A program made the position numbers and the translations under genes. Positions 43,060 through 46,150 of a stretch of DNA of 46,150 bases are shown one piece after another. The notes beneath the pieces are model-generated. The model worked only from the letters and a program-made list of their open reading frames with translations. It made no database searches and was not told where the DNA came from. This DNA is from Poteriospumella lacustris (Eukaryota > Sar > Chrysophyceae > Chromulinales > Dinobryaceae). Numbering within the stretch: position 1 is the stretch's first letter; every line of letters begins with the position of its first letter. The DNA lies in the NCBI GenBank assembly GCA_008000375.1, contig SMOI01000255.1:1-46150 (forward strand), given 5' to 3'.

Positions 43060-46000
43060 GGTAGGCTGACGACCCCCGGGACTTTGGGGAATACCTTTAG
43101 TTTATAGTCTTTGGAACAAGAAGAAGATGCGAGAAAGAACGAGGAAAAACGGCCGGAAATTCAACAAGAACGGACCAGACAACGGGCGGACAACTTTTAT
43201 CGTGGGGCACTCGGGGCAGAAGAATCTATTTCGATGGGAATCCTTTCGATTGGGCAGCTGGAACCTTCATGGTGGACTTCGAGATGGAAGCGCATTCGCG
43301 ACTGTTGTGCAGGACTTGAGGAGACGGAGACTAGCAGTGGCATGTTTGCAGGAAACACACAGAGTGGACGGAACTATCCAATCAGCGCCGCAAGCGGGAC
43401 GTATCTTATGTATCGCCGAGCCAGACAGTACACCAGCGAGTAAGAGGTATGGCTTAGGATTCTATGTGGCGGATGAGCTTTGGGACAATTGCATGGGATA
43501 CCGACGTATTTCAAACCGGATTGCTATCCTCCGACTTCAGCACAAGTCCACGAACAGAACCAGACCAGTTACCATCTCTATCATCAACGTTTACGGCCCT
43601 ACAATGCAATACACGAAGACAAGCAAGGGACGCAGGGAAATCGAGCAGTTTTACGATCAGCTAAGGGAGACATATCAGCAATGTCGCAGAGAGTCCGCAA
43701 TGATATTCATTGGAGGCGACTGGAACTCAAAACTTGGATTACGGCGCGAGACTGGCGAAGGATTGCGAGAGCTGTTTATGGGCGGATTCGGAAAGGGAAC
43801 CAGGAATGCTAATGGGGAGCGACTCGCCTCGTTCCTCTCCAGCACTGGCCTGTACGCTTCCAACACCCGTTTCCAGCACCCCATGCGACATCGTAGCACG
43901 TGGAGCGGCATTATCTCACAGAAGGATGGAAGTTCGAAGCAGTATTTTAACCAGATCGATTACATTACGGTCGACCAGACACTCAGCAGCTGCTTACGAG
44001 ATGCCAGGGCATACAACGGCCAAAACCACACCAGCGACCACTCACTTGTGGTCTCCACTTTCAATATGTTGGCAGCATTCAAATGCATCGAGCAACAAAA
44101 CTGGCGACAGCGCGTATATGGGGACAAGCAACTGACCAGCAAACAGCAAAAACGGCGTCCAAGTATCGGACGAACAGTGAACATTAGCGCACTCACGGCA
44201 GACACTATGCGCGAAGACTATGAGAAGGCAGCAAGGGGAAAACTCGCAGAACTGCAGGATACTATCTCTTCCTCAACACTTGCTGAAGCATTGAAACTTA
44301 TCAATGAGACCCTAGAAGCAGTTGCAACAGAAATCCTACCACAATCAGAAAAACACGACAACGGACGTGTCGACTATCTTTGCGACACAACCCTCCAACA
44401 AATTACTCGACAACGACGCGATATTCACGAGAAAATTCGGAGAATAGAGGTCACGGACGACGACGAGACTATCCAAAGGCTTAGAAAGGCTAGGCGGGAG
44501 CTAACCAAGAAACGCCAGAAACGGGTCCGTCAACTACAGGAGATGAGCCTGGTAAAGCTTGCTAAGGAAATCGAAACCACACCAGATTCGAGACGAAAAT
44601 TCGAGGTCACCCGCATTATGCGGCGTCAGTCCTGCCAGGGTTTTCAGCTCAAAACTGAGGATGGTTACATGACCCAAGCACCAGCAACACTCCTGGAGAT
44701 GACAGCGAAGCACTTCGAGAAGTTCTTCAACCCGCCTGGACATACCGCCCCATCTATTTGGGGATCCTACCCCCCATCCCCCCTTGACCAGCCCCTCACA
44801 AGTCTTGAAGTCTCTCAAGCCCTGCGAAGTCTCAGTAATGGACGGGCTGTCGGACCAGATGGCATCCCGGGCGAGATTCTGAAATATGGTGGCGAGACAG
44901 CAGTTGCACCAGCTTTGCGGGCGATCTTCAACAAGATGTTTGAGACGCAGGAGTATATTGCAGCTCTAGGGGAAGGACTTCTTGTTCCTCTCAATAAGCC
45001 CGGGAAGGAACACACACTTGACAATGTGCGTCCCATAACTCTCCTCAATATGATACGTAAGACACTCTCCCTGGTTGTTTTACGACGTATGAGCGGAGCG
45101 ATCCGTGGCTATGTCACGACATCCCAGTGCGGATTTCGTGAAGGTCGGAGCACAATCGACGCTGCCTGGGCATATGCATGGCTCAAGGCCATGGCATGGA
45201 AGTACAATCGTACTATCCATGTCATTGGCATTGACATGTCGAAAGCGTTTGACACTGTGAACAGGGAGAACCTCCTCTCGGTAACCGATGCTATTCTGGA
45301 TCCATCGGCTAGACGAATAGTCAGGGTACTCGTAGCGACAACAACGCTCCGTATTACTCTCCAAGGCTTCGTCAGCGATGAATTCCAGACTGTCATGGGT
45401 ATACCACAGGGCGATGGCCTCTCCCCAGTTCTATTCATCATCTACCTCGAAGCAGCAATGCGCGAGGTACGTGAGCTAGATGCGGGACTCTATAGCTCTT
45501 GCGGGTTCAAGCCGTACCCAAGATGGGGTCATAGCGTCACCGAGGTGAGCTATGCGGATGACGTTGATTTTATTGGCAGCATCCGGGAAACCCTTGACGC
45601 ACTTGTCGGAAAAGTCGCCGAACGCTTTGCACCATGGAACCTACAGGTAAACGTGGGTAAAACCGAGCGGCGGACGATATACAGCGAAACTCGAGAACTG
45701 ACAAGATATAAGAAATTGGGGGCGCAAGTTGATGCGGAAATGGATGTGAAGATGCGGATCCAGAAAGCCGATACAGCATTTCACTCGATGTGGAATCTGT
45801 GGAGACGGGAGCTCGGCACAGCAACAATTGCTACCAGAGTTTTACTTTACAACGCGTGTGTGAAGTCCATACTTCTGTACAATATTGCGGCAACCCCCCT
45901 CACAGAGGCACGCATGGAGATGCTGGAGGCGGCGCACCGCAGGCACTTGAGGTACACACTCAAGGTTCTATGGCCAAAGACCATCTCTAACACACTCCTA

Positions 46001-46150
46001 TACAAGAAAACGCGCTCTAAGATACTACGCGAAGATATCTGGCAAAGAAAACTGTGGTACTTCCGGAAAGCTCTGAGACAACCAAGACTTTCACCTGCAC
46101 GAGAATGCATGGAACAATACTTTCGACACCTCGAGTCAACCAAGCGGAAA
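43060..46150 (+). mobile_element. non-LTR retrotransposon (LINE), runs off the window
   Basis: The left edge is at 43060: the host sequence shared with 40025-40092 ends at gcgtacg and new sequence (ggtaggctgacgac) begins. One long frame with endonuclease and reverse transcriptase starts 67 bases in. The 3' end, tail and target duplication lie outside the window. Only one frame is seen, so either this is a single-frame element or a 5' part is missing. Confidence 0.88.
43127..46150 (+). CDS. LINE endonuclease-reverse transcriptase, partial (no stop in window)
   Basis: The frame is open for at least 1,008 codons from ATG 43127 to the last base; the nearest upstream in-frame stop is 43067-43069. 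An APE-type endonuclease occupies about residues 40-290: WNLHGG, LQETH, INVYGPT, FIGGDWNSKLG, QIDYITVD and SDHSLVV. A basic linker follows. The reverse transcriptase (about 560-860) has motif A IDMSKAFDTV (Asp near 702), motif B GIPQGDGLSP, the catalytic YADD near 809, and VNVGKTE after it. The protein nicks the target DNA and copies the element RNA there. No frameshift or stop is visible, so the copy could still be active. The endonuclease type fits the L1/Jockey-like groups rather than the restriction-like type; the clade cannot be set by eye. Confidence 0.9.
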   Translation, partial: MRERTRKNGRKFNKNGPDNGRTTFIVGHSGQKNLFRWESFRLGSWNLHGGLRDGSAFATVVQDLRRRRLAVACLQETHRVDGTIQSAPQAGRILCIAEPDSTPASKRYGLGFYVADELWDNCMGYRRISNRIAILRLQHKSTNRTRPVTISIINVYGPTMQYTKTSKGRREIEQFYDQLRETYQQCRRESAMIFIGGDWNSKLGLRRETGEGLRELFMGGFGKGTRNANGERLASFLSSTGLYASNTRFQHPMRHRSTWSGIISQKDGSSKQYFNQIDYITVDQTLSSCLRDARAYNGQNHTSDHSLVVSTFNMLAAFKCIEQQNWRQRVYGDKQLTSKQQKRRPSIGRTVNISALTADTMREDYEKAARGKLAELQDTISSSTLAEALKLINETLEAVATEILPQSEKHDNGRVDYLCDTTLQQITRQRRDIHEKIRRIEVTDDDETIQRLRKARRELTKKRQKRVRQLQEMSLVKLAKEIETTPDSRRKFEVTRIMRRQSCQGFQLKTEDGYMTQAPATLLEMTAKHFEKFFNPPGHTAPSIWGSYPPSPLDQPLTSLEVSQALRSLSNGRAVGPDGIPGEILKYGGETAVAPALRAIFNKMFETQEYIAALGEGLLVPLNKPGKEHTLDNVRPITLLNMIRKTLSLVVLRRMSGAIRGYVTTSQCGFREGRSTIDAAWAYAWLKAMAWKYNRTIHVIGIDMSKAFDTVNRENLLSVTDAILDPSARRIVRVLVATTTLRITLQGFVSDEFQTVMGIPQGDGLSPVLFIIYLEAAMREVRELDAGLYSSCGFKPYPRWGHSVTEVSYADDVDFIGSIRETLDALVGKVAERFAPWNLQVNVGKTERRTIYSETRELTRYKKLGAQVDAEMDVKMRIQKADTAFHSMWNLWRRELGTATIATRVLLYNACVKSILLYNIAATPLTEARMEMLEAAHRRHLRYTLKVLWPKTISNTLLYKKTRSKILREDIWQRKLWYFRKALRQPRLSPARECMEQYFRHLESTKRK

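Overview
The window is nuclear DNA of a eukaryotic protist. Genes have short GT-AG introns (about 60-98 nt), large exons and eukaryote-only families: DNA topoisomerase II, topoisomerase III alpha with GRF fingers, and a myosin with an IQ-PH-ankyrin tail. That myosin layout, intron-poor genes with moderately high GC, and tandem DUF285 (BspA-type) repeat proteins suggest a stramenopile or another SAR-type protist. This placement is an inference and only moderately supported. TGA, TAA and TAG all end genes here, so a standard code is assumed.

Layout. At 611-1741 (+) is a five-exon EF-hand protein with an N-myristoylation-type start. About 3 kb of T/C-rich DNA without a recognisable gene follows. 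From 4.2 to 14.7 kb is a tandem array of DUF285 repeat genes: A is intact with 23 repeats, B carries a one-base frameshift, C is intact with 12 repeats, and D is a decayed fragment. The duplicated units also carry decayed copies of the 3' end of the neighbouring topoisomerase III gene. Between A and B sits a complete 2,872-bp Mutator-like transposon (7196-10067) with perfect 56-bp inverted ends and an 11-bp target duplication; its transposase reading frame is broken.

From 15.2 to 31.6 kb is a DNA-topology cluster. A five-exon topoisomerase III alpha (-) is divergent from a topoisomerase II gene (+). That gene converges on a second topoisomerase II gene (-). The two topoisomerase II genes are nearly identical over the catalytic core but have unrelated C-terminal tails, a pattern expected from gene conversion between inverted copies. 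A 1,786-residue myosin (-) follows, whose last exon is separated by a 93-nt intron.

From 37.7 to 43.06 kb is a large inverted repeat. Two full copies and one truncated copy of a small gene are present. The product has a His-Asp-Ser arrangement spaced as in trypsin-like proteases, and all three copies carry the same in-frame TGA at codon 20. One copy has four extra 21-bp units that encode a heptad repeat. At 43060 a non-LTR retrotransposon begins; its endonuclease plus reverse transcriptase frame stays open for 1,008 codons and runs off the window end.

All exon joins were worked out by hand from splice motifs and reading phase. Homology calls come from motif recognition, without any database search.
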